Shown: piece by piece, positions 37,588 to 49,166 of the stretch
How positions within the stretch are numbered: position 1 is the first letter of the stretch
Layout of the letters: each line of letters begins with the position of its first letter
DNA from: an uncultured PS1 clade bacterium
Lineage (GTDB): Bacteria > Pseudomonadota > Alphaproteobacteria > MED-G09
NCBI GenBank assembly: GCA_902626605.1
Contig: CACOFZ010000010.1
Span: 1 to 56,880, forward strand
Direction of reading: 5' to 3'
DNA: 56,880 nt
Made by a program: the position numbers and the translations under genes
Notes under the pieces: model-generated
Databases searched by the model: none
The model's input: the letters and a program-made list of their open reading frames with translations, nothing else
Told to the model about the DNA's origin: nothing

Positions 37588-40500
37588 TTATACAGCTTCA
37601 ATTTCTTCATTTTCAACATTTTTAGCGTTTTCAGAAATTAATTTTTCATCTCTTATTGCTGCATCATTCTCAAGACGACGGATGGAACTCCCAGTTCCAG
37701 CAGGAATAAGTCTTCCAACGATAACATTTTCTTTCAAGCCTATTAAATGATCTGATTTTCTATAAACAGCTGCATCAGTCAAAACTCTTGTAGTCTCTTG
37801 GAAAGATGCTGCAGAAATAAAAGATCTAGTTTGAAGAGAAGCTTTAGTAATTCCCAGTAAAATAGGTTTATAAACCATTGGTTGCTGTTTTTTTGATACT
37901 AATTTTTCATTAATTTCTTCAGCTTCAAGTTTATCGAGTTGCTCTCCAATAATAAAAGCACTATCACCAGGGTCTGAAATCTCAACTTTTTGAAGCATCT
38001 GTCTTGTAATTACCTCAATATGCTTATCATTGATTGTAACACCTTGAAGGCGATAAACACTCTGAATTTCATTTACAAGATAGCTTGCGAGAGCTTCTAA
38101 GCCTAAAATAGATAAAATATCATGGGGCGCAGGGTTTCCATCAATTAAATACTCACCCTTTTCAATGGTATCACCATCTTGAACGGATATATGTTTTCCT
38201 TTTGCAATTAAATAACTTACTTCTTGCTCAGATTCATCAAGAGGATGAATAACTATTTTCTTTTTATTTTTATAATCACGGGCGAATTCAACTCTACCAG
38301 TAATTTCAGCAATAATTGCATGATCTTTTGGTTTTCTGGCCTCAAACAGCTCAGCAACCCTAGGAAGACCACCTGTAATATCTTTTGTTTTTGCTCCTTC
38401 TGTAGGAATTCTGGCAATAACATCTCCGGCACCTACTTTAGTTCCATCACTTGCGGAAATGATAGCATCAACTGACATTAAATATCTGGCTTCCCTATTG
38501 TTTTCTAAAGTTACAATATTGCCGTCAGAGTCTTTGATAACCATGGATGGTTTTAACTCACCAGATTTTGATGAATTTTTCCAATCAATAACAACTTTTT
38601 GACTTATACCTGTTGACTCGTCTGAAACTTCTCCAATACTTACACCATCAACAAGATCTTCAAAAGCTACAGTTCCTCCAGCCTCTGTAATGATTGGAAT
38701 TGTATAAGGATCCCATTGAGCTAGTCTCTGGTTTTTTTTGACTTTTTCACCATCATTAATCAGTAACTGAGAGCCATAAGGAAGTTTATGACTGGCTCTT
38801 TCAATTCCATTTTCATCTATAATATTAATTGTTGTAGTTCTACCAACAACAATATTTCGACCATCAGAATCTTTAAGGATATTTAAATTTTCAATATTGA
38901 CTGATCCGTCTGCATTTGACTCTACATAAGAATTATCCATAACCTGAGCTGTACCTCCTATATGAAAGGTTCTCATTGTAAGTTGTGTTCCCGGTTCACC
39001 AATTGATTGAGCTGCAATTACGCCTACAGCTTCACCAATATTAACTGGTGTTCCTCTTGCTAAGTCACGTCCGTAACAAGTGGCACAAGCACCTCTTTTA
39101 GTTTCACAGGTTAAAACAGATCTTAGCTTAACTGATAGAAGGTTTGCTTGATCTAAGAGAGAAATTTGATATTCCTCAATAATTTCACCTTTTTTTGCAA
39201 TAACTTCGTTTGTACCAGGATCAATTATATCTTCACAAGGCACTCTTCCAAGTAGTCTCTGTGAAAGGGATACTATTTCTTCGCCAGAATCAATCACAGC
39301 TGTCATAGAAATACCATTTTCAGTTTTACAATCGACTTCTGTAATTATGCAATCTTGAGCAACATCTACCAATCTACGAGTTAGGTAACCAGAATTAGCG
39401 GTTTTTAATGCTGTATCAGCTAGACCCTTTCTAGCTCCATGAGTTGAATTAAAATACTCCAAAACATTTAATCCTTCTTTAAAATTAGAAATAATTGGAG
39501 TTTCAATAATCTCACCTGAAGGTTTTGCCATTAGTCCTCTCATGCCAGCTAATTGCTTCATTTGAGCAGCAGATCCTCTAGCGCCTGAGTGAGCCATCAT
39601 ATAAATTGAATTTACGTCATTCTCTCTTTTTGTTTCTTCATTCATAGATGTTGTTGAAATCTTCTCCATCATTTTATTTTCAACTCTATCGGTACATTTA
39701 GCCCAAGCATCAACAACTTTATTGTACTTCTCTCCTCTTGTGATAAATCCATCTATATATTGTTGTTCAAATTCAGTTGCTAAAGCATGAGTTTCCTCAA
39801 TCATTTTTTCTTTTTCTTCAGGAATAATCATGTCATCTTTACCAAAGGAAATTCCTGCTTTAAAAGCATTTTTAAAGCCAAGCTTCATTATATGATCACA
39901 GAAAATTACAGTATCTTTTTGACCGCAATGTCTGTAAACATCGTCAATAATTTTAGAAATCTCTTTCTTTGTTAGCAGTTTATTAACAATATCGTACTTA
40001 ACATTCTCATTTTCAGGTAACTCCTCTGAAATTAGTACTCTTCCGGGAGTTGTTTCAAATGTATTTTTTTCTCCATCCTTGCCATTAAGTCTATAATTTA
40101 TTTTTGAATGAAGAGTTATAGATTGATTTTCAAGAGCAAATCTGATTTCGTTAACACTATCAAAACTTTTACCTTCACCAGGTTCACCATCTTTCATTTG
40201 AGATAAGTAATAAAGTCCTAATACAATATCCTGACTAGGAACAATAATCGGTTCGCCACTTGCAGGATGAAGTATATTGTTAGTAGACATCATTAAAACT
40301 CTTGCCTCAAGTTGCGCTTCTAATGATAAAGGAACATGAACAGCCATTTGATCGCCATCAAAGTCAGCATTAAAGGCTGCACAAACCAATGGATGTAATT
40401 GAATTGCTTTACCCTCAATGAGGACTGGCTCAAAAGCTTGAATTCCAAGCCTATGAAGAGTTGGAGCTCTATTTAAAAGAACTGGATGCTCTCTAATTAC

Positions 40501-41748
40501 TTCTTCTAAAATATCCCAAACCTCTGGAGTTTGCCTTTCAACCATTCTTCTTGATTGTTTAACAGTTGAAGAAAAACCTAATGACTCTAACTTAGAATAT
40601 ATAAAAGGTTTAAATAACTCTAAAGCTAATTTTTTTGGCAACCCACATTGATGAAGTTTAAGTTCTGGTCCAACAACAATCACAGAACGTCCAGAATAGT
40701 CTACTCTTTTGCCAAGAAGATTTTGTCTAAAGCGTCCTTGCTTTCCCTTCAACATATCGGAAAGTGATTTTAAGGGTCTTTTATTTGTTCCAGTAATAAC
40801 CCTTCCTCTTCTGCCATTGTCGAAGAGAGCGTCAACTGATTCTTGCAACATTCTTTTTTCATTTCTAATAATGATGTCTGGAGCTCTTAAATCCATAAGA
40901 CGTCTTAATCTATTATTTCTGTTTATAACTCTTCTATAAAGATCGTTAAGATCAGAAGTTGCAAATCTTCCACCATCAAGTGGAACTAAAGGTCTTAATT
41001 CCGGTGGAATTACAGGTATCACTTTCATAATCATCCACTCGGGTTTATTTCCTGACTCTCTGAAGGCTTCAATAAGCTTCAATCTTTTAGCCAATTTTAT
41101 TGGCTTTAATTCACTTTTAGTTTCTTTTATTTCTTTTCTTATATCTTCGCTAACCTGATCTAAATCAATATTTTCAAGTAAATATCTTATAGCCTCAGCA
41201 CCAATTTCAGCCCGAAAATTATCAGCCCCATGCTCATCTTGAGCATCTAAATACTCTTCTTCTGTTAACAATTGAAGATTATCTAGAGGAGTTAAACCAG
41301 GATCTAATACTAAATAACTCTCAAAATATAAAACTTTTTCAAGATCTTTGAGCATCATATCAAGCATTAATCCAATTCTACTTGGTAAAGATTTTAAGAA
41401 CCAAATATGAGCAACTGGTGAAGCTAGTTCAATGTGCCCCATTCTCTCTCTTCTAACTTTAGAAAGAGTAACCTCAACACCGCATTTCTCACACACGATG
41501 CCTTTAAATTTCATCCTTTTATACTTTCCGCACAGACATTCATAATCTTTTACAGGACCAAAAATTCTTGCACAAAAAAGACCGTCTCTCTCTGGTTTAA
41601 ATGTACGATAGTTAATTGTTTCTGGCTTTTTTATCTCACCAAAAGACCATGAAAGAATTTTTTCGGGGCTAGCAATACCTATACGAATATGATCAAAAGT
41701 TTGACCAGATTTAGGTTGGTTAAATAGATTTAAAACTTCTTTATTCAT
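37588..41748 (-). CDS. rpoC: RNA polymerase subunit beta'
   Basis: The beta' subunit carries the catalytic magnesium site. It is 1386 aa. The N-terminal zinc site is [19 protein letters not shown] (about residues 71-89), the active site is [12 protein letters not shown] (about 458-469), and the second zinc site includes [35 protein letters not shown] (trigger-loop region) is also present. An ATGAGGATATA ribosome-binding region precedes the ATG. It follows rpoB after 53 bases that contain a hairpin, and is followed by a 171-base spacer to rpsL. Confidence 0.98.
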   Translation of the reverse strand: MNKEVLNLFNQPKSGQTFDHIRIGIASPEKILSWSFGEIKKPETINYRTFKPERDGLFCARIFGPVKDYECLCGKYKRMKFKGIVCEKCGVEVTLSKVRRERMGHIELASPVAHIWFLKSLPSRIGLMLDMMLKDLEKVLYFESYLVLDPGLTPLDNLQLLTEEEYLDAQDEHGADNFRAEIGAEAIRYLLENIDLDQVSEDIRKEIKETKSELKPIKLAKRLKLIEAFRESGNKPEWMIMKVIPVIPPELRPLVPLDGGRFATSDLNDLYRRVINRNNRLRRLMDLRAPDIIIRNEKRMLQESVDALFDNGRRGRVITGTNKRPLKSLSDMLKGKQGRFRQNLLGKRVDYSGRSVIVVGPELKLHQCGLPKKLALELFKPFIYSKLESLGFSSTVKQSRRMVERQTPEVWDILEEVIREHPVLLNRAPTLHRLGIQAFEPVLIEGKAIQLHPLVCAAFNADFDGDQMAVHVPLSLEAQLEARVLMMSTNNILHPASGEPIIVPSQDIVLGLYYLSQMKDGEPGEGKSFDSVNEIRFALENQSITLHSKINYRLNGKDGEKNTFETTPGRVLISEELPENENVKYDIVNKLLTKKEISKIIDDVYRHCGQKDTVIFCDHIMKLGFKNAFKAGISFGKDDMIIPEEKEKMIEETHALATEFEQQYIDGFITRGEKYNKVVDAWAKCTDRVENKMMEKISTTSMNEETKRENDVNSIYMMAHSGARGSAAQMKQLAGMRGLMAKPSGEIIETPIISNFKEGLNVLEYFNSTHGARKGLADTALKTANSGYLTRRLVDVAQDCIITEVDCKTENGISMTAVIDSGEEIVSLSQRLLGRVPCEDIIDPGTNEVIAKKGEIIEEYQISLLDQANLLSVKLRSVLTCETKRGACATCYGRDLARGTPVNIGEAVGVIAAQSIGEPGTQLTMRTFHIGGTAQVMDNSYVESNADGSVNIENLNILKDSDGRNIVVGRTTTINIIDENGIERASHKLPYGSQLLINDGEKVKKNQRLAQWDPYTIPIITEAGGTVAFEDLVDGVSIGEVSDESTGISQKVVIDWKNSSKSGELKPSMVIKDSDGNIVTLENNREARYLMSVDAIISASDGTKVGAGDVIARIPTEGAKTKDITGGLPRVAELFEARKPKDHAIIAEITGRVEFARDYKNKKKIVIHPLDESEQEVSYLIAKGKHISVQDGDTIEKGEYLIDGNPAPHDILSILGLEALASYLVNEIQSVYRLQGVTINDKHIEVITRQMLQKVEISDPGDSAFIIGEQLDKLEAEEINEKLVSKKQQPMVYKPILLGITKASLQTRSFISAASFQETTRVLTDAAVYRKSDHLIGLKENVIVGRLIPAGTGSSIRRLENDAAIRDEKLISENAKNVENEEIEAV

Positions 41749-41774
41749 TATATCCTCATAAAAATTATTAATAA

Positions 41775-41797
41775 TTAACCCTAAAAAAAGGGGTTAA
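41775..41797 (-). promoter_or_regulatory. Hairpin between rpoB and rpoC
   Basis: On the minus strand, arms TTAACCC and GGGTTAA enclose a 9-base loop rich in T, in the 53-base gap just after the rpoB stop. AT pairs can extend the stem on both sides. The downstream strand has only a weak T-run, so full termination is unlikely. An mRNA processing or stability element, or partial attenuation, are possible roles. Confidence 0.45.
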
Positions 41798-41801
41798 GTT
41801 A

Positions 41802-44800
41802 TTAATCTGAAGAATCTTGCAATTCTACATTTAATCCTAATGATCTCATTTCTTTGACCAACACATTAAAACTTTCTGGTACACCAGACTCGAAATTTTC
41901 TTCGCCTCTTACAATTGACTCATAAACTTTTGTTCTACCAGCTACATCATCAGATTTTACTGTTAGCATTTCTTGAAGAGTGTAAGCTGCTCCATAAGCT
42001 TCAAGAGCCCAAACTTCCATTTCTCCAAATCTTTGACCACCAAATTGAGCTTTACCTCCAAGCGGCTGTTGTGTAACTAAGCTATACGGACCAACTGAAC
42101 GACCATGGATTTTATCATCAACTAAGTGGTGTAATTTTAAAATATAAATATAACCAACTGTAACCGGCCTATCAAATTTCTCACCGGTTCTTCCATCGTA
42201 TAAAGTGATTTGACCACTTGTATTTAAATCAGCTTTTTCCAAAAGATCATTAATATCATTTTCTCTTGCACCATCAAAAACTGGGGTTGCAATAGGAACA
42301 CCTTTTCTTAAAGAATGACTCATTTCAATTAGATCGCCGTCTTCATATTTTTTAATTTCAGAAGGTTTATATATGCCTTCCAAAGTTGACCTAACATTAG
42401 AAATATCACCACCGGCTTCATAAGATTTTAAAGCATTATTAATTTGCTGACCCAAACCCGCACATGCTGCTCCTAAGTGGGTTTCAAGAATTTGACCAAC
42501 ATTCATTCTGCTTGGAACACCCAATGGATTTAAAACAACATCAACATGTCTTCCATCCTCTGAGTAAGGCATATCTTCAGCAGGAACAATTCTGGAAATA
42601 ACCCCTTTATTACCATGACGACCTGCCATTTTATCACCGGGTTGTAATTTTCTTTTTATAGCAACATAAACTTTAATGCTTTTCATGACACCAGGTAATA
42701 ATTCATCACCTCTGCTAACTTTTTCAACCTTGTCTTCAAACCTTTTTTCAATCTGAGTTTTATTCTCATTGTATTGGTCGCGAAGGCTTTCAATTTCCTT
42801 TTGAACACTATTATTTTGCATTACAAAATCCCACCAGGAATTTTTATTAACATCGTTAAGCAATTCTTCGTCAATTTTTGTTTTTTCACTTGAAATCTTT
42901 GGACCAAATGCTGCCATCTTGCCAATTAATGATTCTTTGAGTCTTGAATAAATATTTCTATCCAAAATTGATAATTCATCGTCCCTATCAATAGAGAGTC
43001 TCTCAACCTCTTCTCTTTCAACGGCTAAGGCCCTTTCATCTTTTTCGATACCATGTCTATTAAAAACTCTGACATCAACAACAGAACCATTTGTTCCTGG
43101 AGGAAGCTTAAGCGAGGAGTCTCGGACATCAGAAGCTTTTTCGCCAAAAATAGCTCTAAGAAGTTTTTCTTCAGGTGTGATTGGGCTTTCTCCTTTTGGA
43201 GTAACTTTTCCTACTAAAATATCGCCAGGTTTTACTTCAGCTCCAATGTAAACAATACCTGATTCATCTAAATTTCTCAGAGCCTCTTCACCTACATTTG
43301 GAATATCTCTTGTTATTTCCTCAGAACCAAGCTTAGTGTCTCTGGCCATAACTTCAAATTCTTCAATATGAATTGATGTAAAAACATCATCTTTCACAAT
43401 TTTTTCTGATATCAATATAGAATCTTCGAAATTGTAACCATTCCATGGCATGAAGGCTACAAGAACATTCTTTCCAAGAGCAAGCTCTCCAGAGTCAGTG
43501 GATGGACCATCAGCAATAATATCACCTTTAAATATTTGATCACCTACTCTAACTAATGGTCTTTGATTCATACATGTAGATTGATTTGATCTTTGGAATT
43601 TTTTTAGGTTATATATATCAACACCTAAGTCACCGGCCTCCAAATCTCCTTTAGATGTCACAACTATTCTTTGAGAGTCAACTTGATCAACAATACCATC
43701 TCTAGTTGCAACCACAGATGAACCAGAGTCTCTTGCAACAGTTTCTTCCATACCTGTTCCAACAAAAGGAGCTTCATTTGTTACCAGTGGTACGGCTTGA
43801 CGCATCATATTTGATCCCATTAAAGCTCTATTAGCATCATCATTTTCAAGGAAAGGAATTAATGCAGCTGCAACTGAGACGGTCTGTTGAGGACTGACAT
43901 CAACAAAATCAACTGAAGTTGGAGGAACAAGATCAAAATCACCATCATGTCTACAATTAAGAAGTTCTGAGAGTAAATTACCTTTTTCATCAGCAGGTTC
44001 ATCAGCCTGTGCAATTCTATATCTACTTTCTTCAACTGCTGACAAATAGACAATTTCATTTGTTTTCTTTCCATCAATAACTTTTAAGTAAGGACTTTCA
44101 ATAAAGCCATATTTGTTAATTCTTGAATAGGTTGCCAGAGAATTTATAAGACCGATATTTGGGCCCTCAGGAGTTTCAATTGGACATATTCTTCCGTAAT
44201 GAGTTGGATGAACATCTCTTACCTCAAAACCAGCTCTCTCTCTTGTCAATCCACCTGGACCTAAAGCTGAAACTCTTCTTTTGTGCGTTATTTCAGATAA
44301 AGGATTTGTTTGATCCATAAATTGAGATAATTGCGAGGAACCAAAAAACTCTCTTATAGTGGCGGCTATTGGTTTTGCATTAATGATATCCTGAGGCATT
44401 ACAGCATCAATATCTACTGAGCTCATTCTTTCTCTTATAGCTCTCTCCATTCTAAGAAGACCTATTCTGAACTGGTTTTCAAGAAGTTCACCTACTGATC
44501 TGACCCGTCTATTGCCAAGGTTATCAATGTCATCAATATCGCCCTTTCCATCCCTTAGATCTACTAAAGTTTTTAGGACAGATGCAATATCTTCTTTAGT
44601 TAAAACTCTAACAGTATCAGGGGTATCTAGATTAAGTCTCATATTTAACTTAACCCTGCCCACATCAGATAAGTCATAACGGTCAGCGTCAAAAAATAAG
44701 CTTTCAAATAAAGCAGTGGCACTTTCAACCGTAGGTGGTTCACCTGGTCTAAGAATTTTATAAATTTCAAATAATGCTGTTTCTTTGTCAATTGATTTGT

Positions 44801-45878
44801 CTAGGGCAAGAGTATTACGTAAAAAAGGACTAGAATTTATATTATCAATAACTAAAATAGGTACTGATTTTATTTTTTCTAATTCAAATAAAGCAATTAA
44901 TTCTTCAGTTATTTCTTCGCCAGCCTCAGCAAATATTTCACCTGTCTCGTTATTAACAATATCCTCTGAAATAAATTTTCCAATTAACTCTTCATTAGAT
45001 ATTTCTAATTCTTTAATATTCTTTTCTTCAAGCTGTTTTAATAGTCTTGGCGTGAACTTTTTACCTTGTTCGACTATAACTTTTCCCTTTGATACAAGGG
45101 GAAATAAAGATTTACCTCCAACAATATTTTCAGCCTTAAAGTCTTTTTTCCAACCATCTTTAAATTTTGTATAGTTTTCGCTCTTATAAAACATTGAGAG
45201 AATTTCTTCAGCGTCATAACCTAAGCTGTATAAAATTGTTGTTGCAGGAATTTTTTTCTTTCTGTCAATTCTTGCATTAACAATATCTTTTGGATCAAAC
45301 TCAAAGTCCATCCAAGAGCCTCTATAAGGAATAATTCTTGCAGCAAAGAGTATTTTTCCGGAGGAATGGGTTTTCCCTTTATCGTGATCAAAGAAAACTC
45401 CGGGGCTTCTATGCATCTGAGATACAACAACTCTTTCGGTTCCATTTATTATAAATGTTCCGTTTTCAGTCATTAAAGGTAAATCACTCATATAAACATC
45501 TTGCTCTTTGACATCCTTGACTGACTTAGCCTGAGTTTCTTCATCAACATCAAAGACAATAAGTCTTAGGGTTACTTTTAATGGAGCGGCATATGTTAAC
45601 CCTCTTTGAATACATTCATCAGTATCAAATTTAGGTTCATCAAAAGAATAAGAAATGTATTCAATAGTCGAGGTTTCGCTAAAATCACTAATCGGAAAAA
45701 CTGAACGAAAAACATTCTCAAGGCCCTTATCAAGCCTGTCTTCACCAGAAACAAACCTTTGTAAAAATAGTTCATACGAAAATTTCTGAACCTCTATAAG
45801 ATTTGGCATTTCAGCAATTTGATCATTTCTTTGAAAAGTCTTTCTCAGTCTTTTACGATTTTGCAATGTTTGCGACAT
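41802..45878 (-). CDS. rpoB: RNA polymerase subunit beta
   Basis: The beta subunit forms half of the active-site cleft and is the rifampicin target. It is 1358 aa. The rifampicin region reads [19 protein letters not shown] then [14 protein letters not shown], with sensitive-type Asp, His and Ser, so no known resistance change is visible. [20 protein letters not shown] and the C-terminal [20 protein letters not shown] are conserved. It lies 44 bases after rplL, without a visible terminator, and 53 bases before rpoC. Confidence 0.98.
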   Translation of the reverse strand: MSQTLQNRKRLRKTFQRNDQIAEMPNLIEVQKFSYELFLQRFVSGEDRLDKGLENVFRSVFPISDFSETSTIEYISYSFDEPKFDTDECIQRGLTYAAPLKVTLRLIVFDVDEETQAKSVKDVKEQDVYMSDLPLMTENGTFIINGTERVVVSQMHRSPGVFFDHDKGKTHSSGKILFAARIIPYRGSWMDFEFDPKDIVNARIDRKKKIPATTILYSLGYDAEEILSMFYKSENYTKFKDGWKKDFKAENIVGGKSLFPLVSKGKVIVEQGKKFTPRLLKQLEEKNIKELEISNEELIGKFISEDIVNNETGEIFAEAGEEITEELIALFELEKIKSVPILVIDNINSSPFLRNTLALDKSIDKETALFEIYKILRPGEPPTVESATALFESLFFDADRYDLSDVGRVKLNMRLNLDTPDTVRVLTKEDIASVLKTLVDLRDGKGDIDDIDNLGNRRVRSVGELLENQFRIGLLRMERAIRERMSSVDIDAVMPQDIINAKPIAATIREFFGSSQLSQFMDQTNPLSEITHKRRVSALGPGGLTRERAGFEVRDVHPTHYGRICPIETPEGPNIGLINSLATYSRINKYGFIESPYLKVIDGKKTNEIVYLSAVEESRYRIAQADEPADEKGNLLSELLNCRHDGDFDLVPPTSVDFVDVSPQQTVSVAAALIPFLENDDANRALMGSNMMRQAVPLVTNEAPFVGTGMEETVARDSGSSVVATRDGIVDQVDSQRIVVTSKGDLEAGDLGVDIYNLKKFQRSNQSTCMNQRPLVRVGDQIFKGDIIADGPSTDSGELALGKNVLVAFMPWNGYNFEDSILISEKIVKDDVFTSIHIEEFEVMARDTKLGSEEITRDIPNVGEEALRNLDESGIVYIGAEVKPGDILVGKVTPKGESPITPEEKLLRAIFGEKASDVRDSSLKLPPGTNGSVVDVRVFNRHGIEKDERALAVEREEVERLSIDRDDELSILDRNIYSRLKESLIGKMAAFGPKISSEKTKIDEELLNDVNKNSWWDFVMQNNSVQKEIESLRDQYNENKTQIEKRFEDKVEKVSRGDELLPGVMKSIKVYVAIKRKLQPGDKMAGRHGNKGVISRIVPAEDMPYSEDGRHVDVVLNPLGVPSRMNVGQILETHLGAACAGLGQQINNALKSYEAGGDISNVRSTLEGIYKPSEIKKYEDGDLIEMSHSLRKGVPIATPVFDGARENDINDLLEKADLNTSGQITLYDGRTGEKFDRPVTVGYIYILKLHHLVDDKIHGRSVGPYSLVTQQPLGGKAQFGGQRFGEMEVWALEAYGAAYTLQEMLTVKSDDVAGRTKVYESIVRGEENFESGVPESFNVLVKEMRSLGLNVELQDSSD

Positions 45879-45922
45879 ATTTGTTAAGCCCTAAAGTTAT
45901 GTTATAAATAAAATTAAATTGA

Positions 45923-46300
45923 TTACTTAAGTTCTACTGTTGCACCAGCAGCTTCAAGTTTCTCTTTAATTTCAGCAGCCTCATCCTTTGAAGCACCCTC
46001 TTTGACGTCTTTTGGAGCGCCTTCCACTAAATCTTTAGCTTCTTTCAATCCAAGACCTGTTATAGTTCTAACCTCTTTGATGACATTAATCTTCTTATCA
46101 CCAGCAGCAGTTAACACAACAGTAAAGGAATCTTTTTCTTCAGCAGCAGCTTCACCGCCACCTGCGGCAGGTGCAGCAACAGCGGCAACAGGTGCTGCAG
46201 CAGAAACACCCCATTTATCTTCAAGTAATTTTGAAAGTTCAGATGCCTCTAAAACGGATAAACTTGATAATTCTTCAACAATTTTTTCTAAATCAGCCAT
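45923..46300 (-). CDS. rplL: 50S ribosomal protein L7/L12
   Basis: L7/L12 forms the flexible stalk that recruits translation GTPases. It is 125 aa: N-terminal dimerisation helix pair ([20 protein letters not shown]), an Ala/Gly-rich hinge (about residues 34-52), and the C-terminal factor-binding domain with [20 protein letters not shown] and [11 protein letters not shown]. An AGGAG site precedes the ATG. It lies 31 bases after rplJ. Confidence 0.98.
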   Translation of the reverse strand: MADLEKIVEELSSLSVLEASELSKLLEDKWGVSAAAPVAAVAAPAAGGGEAAAEEKDSFTVVLTAAGDKKINVIKEVRTITGLGLKEAKDLVEGAPKDVKEGASKDEAAEIKEKLEAAGATVELK

Positions 46301-46331
46301 AATATTCTCCTAATAATAGTATTTATAATAT

Positions 46332-46955
46332 TTAATCAGTTTCTTTTTCTGGAGCAGTTTCTTCTGATACAGTTTCTTCTGCTGGAGCAGTTTCCTCTGA
46401 TACAGTTTCTTCTGCAGTGGTTTCATTTGTTGGATTTTCAGATTCTGGTAATTCAGACTTTGCATGAATTACCTGAGCTAATTGACCACCTGGTCGAGTT
46501 AAAATTCCAGCAATTTTAGTTGCAGATGCATTTAATACACCAATAATTTTCGCTCTTAACTCGTCCATTGTAGGAAGATTTGCAAGTTTTTTGATAACTT
46601 CACTGTCTATTAATTCTCCATCCATCATACCGCCTACAATTGATAATTTGTTATTATCTTTTGCAAAATCGACAATAATTTTTGGTGATGATGTTAATTC
46701 ATTTGAAAATGCAATAGCGGTAGGTCCATTAAACATAGTTTCAAGAGATTTAGCTGATGTATTATCAACAGCTATTTTCGCTAAACTATTTTTGGCAACT
46801 CTAAAAGATGTATCAGCTTCTTCTCTAAGAGTGTTTCTTAAAGAAGACATTTCTTCAACTGTTAAACCTTCATTTTGAGTTACAATTAAAAAATTAGATT
46901 CATCAAATGCTTTATTTAAAGATGAAACAATTTTTTCTTTACTAGCTCTATCCAC
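46332..46955 (-). CDS. rplJ: 50S ribosomal protein L10 with repeat-built C-terminal tail
   Basis: L10 anchors L7/L12 dimers to the ribosome and, as L10-L12, represses its own operon in many bacteria. The start is GTG at 46955, six bases after GGAGA, giving 207 aa that begin with DRASKEKIVSSLNKAFDES; the longer frame has no family match. Conserved parts are FRVAKNSLAKIAV and the L12-binding helix near LRAKIIGVLNASATKIAGIL. The C-terminus beyond about residue 165 is an acidic tail with two tandem copies of AEETVSEETAP, making it some 35 residues longer than usual. Confidence 0.95.
   Translation of the reverse strand: MDRASKEKIVSSLNKAFDESNFLIVTQNEGLTVEEMSSLRNTLREEADTSFRVAKNSLAKIAVDNTSAKSLETMFNGPTAIAFSNELTSSPKIIVDFAKDNNKLSIVGGMMDGELIDSEVIKKLANLPTMDELRAKIIGVLNASATKIAGILTRPGGQLAQVIHAKSELPESENPTNETTAEETVSEETAPAEETVSEETAPEKETD
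46351..46416 (-). repeat. 33-bp tandem repeat in the 3' end of rplJ
   Basis: Two direct copies (46351-46383 and 46384-46416) differ at two bases. Each encodes eleven residues (AEETVSEETAP) in frame, so copy-number change would lengthen or shorten the L10 tail without a frameshift. Confidence 0.9.
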
Positions 46956-47171
46956 AAACTCTCTCCAAAACAAACCCGAAAGGGTTTAGCAACAAAAATT
47001 CTACAAATAATTGTAGAATAACCGGCTGTCCTGATATTGAACCGATTAAGAAAAAAATTCTTAGTCGTCTCTCTACCTGTCTCATATAGGAGTGATAAAC
47101 ACATTAAGTTAAAAACACCCATAATCTAGGACAGTTTGCATACTTTAGGTATGCTTTTGATACCAAATACT
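46956..47171 (-). promoter_or_regulatory. rplJ leader with attenuator-like hairpins
   Basis: This 216-base untranslated stretch between rplA and rplJ is the largest gap in the block. On the minus strand it holds a hairpin GCATAC/GTATGC near 47127-47143, then an 8-bp stem TTCTACAA/TTGTAGAA (46999-47018, 4-base loop) followed by five T residues, a terminator-like shape. A third hairpin, AAACCC/GGGTTT (46972-46987, loop TTTC), follows just before the ribosome-binding site. Known L10 leaders occupy this position and are bound by the L10-L12 complex to control rplJL and rpoBC. A frame at 46916-47122 inside it is not a gene. Confidence 0.6.
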
Positions 47172-47861
47172 CTAAATGCCTCCAGTATCAATTCTTACTC
47201 CGGGCCCCATTGTAGAACTCAGAGAAATCTTTTTTATATAAGTACCTTTTGCGCCGCTTGGCTTTTCCTTTCGAACGGCATTAATAAATTCTTTAATATT
47301 TTCTGATATAGCATTTTCTGAAAAACTTGCCTTACCAATTCCAGCATGTACTACACCACCTTTTTCAGCTCTAAACTCAACTGCACCTGACTTTGAAGAT
47401 TTTACAGCCTCAGAAACATCGTTGGTTACTGTTCCTGTTCTAGGATTTGGCATCATACCTCTTGGCCCCAGGACTTTTCCTAACTTTCCAACTAAAGGCA
47501 TCATATCTGGAGTTGATATACAACGATCAAAATCAATTTTACCTGAGGCAACTTCATCAACTAATTCTTCAGCTCCAACTAGATCAGCACCAGCATCATC
47601 GGCCTGTTTTGCGATATCACCTCTAGCAAATACAGCAACTCTTACATCTTTACCAATACCATTTGGCAAGCTGACAACTCCTCTAACAGTTTGATCAGAC
47701 TGAGAGGGATCAAGCCCAAGATTAACGGAAACCTCAATAGTTTCGTCAAATTTTGCATTTGCTTTAGATTTAATGATAGCAACCGCTTCTTTTAGTTCAT
47801 GATTTTTTTCAAAATCAATACCATCTTCATTTGAAGCAATTCTTTTACCTTTCTTTGACAT
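47172..47861 (-). CDS. rplA: 50S ribosomal protein L1
   Basis: L1 forms the mobile stalk at the E site and in E. coli represses rplKA. From the ATG at 47861 it is 229 aa ([16 protein letters not shown]), normal for the family; a longer frame begins inside rplK. It contains [20 protein letters not shown], the conserved [20 protein letters not shown] and [16 protein letters not shown]. It lies one base after rplK. Confidence 0.97.
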   Translation of the reverse strand: MSKKGKRIASNEDGIDFEKNHELKEAVAIIKSKANAKFDETIEVSVNLGLDPSQSDQTVRGVVSLPNGIGKDVRVAVFARGDIAKQADDAGADLVGAEELVDEVASGKIDFDRCISTPDMMPLVGKLGKVLGPRGMMPNPRTGTVTNDVSEAVKSSKSGAVEFRAEKGGVVHAGIGKASFSENAISENIKEFINAVRKEKPSGAKGTYIKKISLSSTMGPGVRIDTGGI

Positions 47862-47862
47862 T

Positions 47863-48291
47863 TTAATTCCTAACTTCCATACCCATAGATCTTGCAGAGC
47901 CTTCAACAATTTTTATAGCAGCGTCAAGGTCATTTGCATTTAAGTCTTTCATTTTTATTTCTGCAATTTCTTTACATTGTGCAACTGAAACAGATCCTTT
48001 TGATTCTCTTCCTGGTGTTTGTGAACCTTTATCAATTTTAGCTGCTTTTTTCAATAGGTAACTTGTAGGAGCAGTCTTAACTTTAAAAGTAAATGATTTA
48101 TCAACATAAATAGTAATAGTTGTTGGAAGAGGAGTTCCTGGAACTTCATCTTTAGTTGCGTCATTAAAAGCTTTTGAAAATTCCATAATGTTCAGACCTC
48201 TTTGGCCTAAAGCAGGCCCTATTGGAGGTGATGGATTTGCTTGACCAGCTGGAACTTGTAATTTTAAATAACCCTCAATTTCTTTTGCCAT
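47863..48291 (-). CDS. rplK: 50S ribosomal protein L11
   Basis: L11 binds the GTPase-associated centre of 23S rRNA, the thiostrepton target, and is needed for RelA activation. It is 142 aa, with [20 protein letters not shown] and [17 protein letters not shown] in the N-terminal domain, and the RNA-binding C-terminal domain ending [10 protein letters not shown]. It lies 11 bases after nusG. Confidence 0.98.
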   Translation of the reverse strand: MAKEIEGYLKLQVPAGQANPSPPIGPALGQRGLNIMEFSKAFNDATKDEVPGTPLPTTITIYVDKSFTFKVKTAPTSYLLKKAAKIDKGSQTPGRESKGSVSVAQCKEIAEIKMKDLNANDLDAAIKIVEGSARSMGMEVRN

Positions 48292-48302
48292 AACAATATA
48301 CC

Positions 48303-48839
48303 TTATAATTTCTCAACTTGACCATATTGAAGCTCAACAGGTGTAGGACGACCAAATATAGAAACTGCAACCTTTAGTCTAGTTTTTTCTTCATCAACCT
48401 CTTCTACAAAGCCACTGAAAGATGCAAAAGGTCCCTCTGATACTCTAACTTGCTCTCCAATTTCAAACACGATTGAAGGTTTTGGATTATCAATTCCTTC
48501 CTGTACTCTATTTGTAATTCTATCAATTTCAGACTGTGAGACTGGATGTGGCTTAGTTCCGTGATCTGAGCCTAAAAAACCACTTACTTTTGGAGTACTT
48601 TTTACCAAATGAAATGCTTCATCAGTTAATTCCATTTTAATTAAAACATATCCTGGAAAAAATCTTTTTTCAGTATTAACCTTTCTTCCTCTTCTAATTT
48701 CTACAACATCCTCGGTAGGAACAATTATCTCTTCTATAAGGTCTTCAATTCCCGCAAGAGAAGATCTTTCTTGAATAGACTCAGCAACTTTCTTTTCGAA
48801 ATTAGAGTACGCATGAATTATATACCAACGTTTAGCCAT
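48303..48839 (-). CDS. nusG: Transcription termination/antitermination protein NusG
   Basis: NusG binds RNA polymerase, raises processivity and links it to Rho or to S10 on the leading ribosome. It is 178 aa, starting with [19 protein letters not shown] and containing [20 protein letters not shown]. The C-terminal KOW domain has [20 protein letters not shown]. It lies 3 bases after secE, the standard pairing. Confidence 0.98.
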   Translation of the reverse strand: MAKRWYIIHAYSNFEKKVAESIQERSSLAGIEDLIEEIIVPTEDVVEIRRGRKVNTEKRFFPGYVLIKMELTDEAFHLVKSTPKVSGFLGSDHGTKPHPVSQSEIDRITNRVQEGIDNPKPSIVFEIGEQVRVSEGPFASFSGFVEEVDEEKTRLKVAVSIFGRPTPVELQYGQVEKL

Positions 48840-48842
48840 TAA

Positions 48843-49040
48843 CTAATTACCTAGTCCTAAAATTAATTTAATAAAGAAACTCATTACTTGATCGCTCAAA
48901 AAGAAAAAAATAGATGCAATTATTGCGAAAAAAATTACAATAACTGATGTAATAGTCGTTTCACTTCTTGAAGGCCAAGTGACCTTAGATACTTCATTTC
49001 TAACCTGTTGAATAAATAATAATGGACTTATCTTTGACAT
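48843..49040 (-). CDS. secE: Protein translocase subunit SecE
   Basis: SecE clamps SecY in the SecYEG channel. This is the short form of 65 aa with one membrane segment (about residues 33-55) preceded by the conserved FIQQVRNEVSKVTWPSRSET. A TTTTGGAGAA site precedes the ATG. It lies 38 bases after tRNA-Trp and 3 bases before nusG. Confidence 0.97.
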   Translation of the reverse strand: MSKISPLLFIQQVRNEVSKVTWPSRSETTITSVIVIFFAIIASIFFFLSDQVMSFFIKLILGLGN

Positions 49041-49078
49041 ACTATTTCTCCAAAATTTTTTGAGCTGTACCTGTTTTT

Positions 49079-49155
49079 TGGCAGGAGTGGAGGGAGTCGA
49101 ACCCCCAACCCCCGGTTTTGGAGACCGGTGCTCTAGCCAATTGAGCTACACTCCT
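49079..49155 (-). tRNA. tRNA-Trp (anticodon CCA)
   Basis: This is a 77-base cloverleaf on the minus strand with acceptor arms AGGAGTG/CACTCCT, anticodon loop CTCCAAA (CCA), T arm GGGGG-TTCGACT-CCCTC, discriminator G and encoded CCA. It lies between tuf (11-base gap) and secE, so it is cut from the same transcript. Confidence 0.97.
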
Positions 49156-49166
49156 CCAAAAGCAAA

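Noticed and set aside
46916-47122. 68-aa frame on the minus strand between rplA and rplJ
   Set aside because: It spans the structured rplJ leader, overlaps the true rplJ start in another frame, and has no ribosome-binding site or family resemblance.
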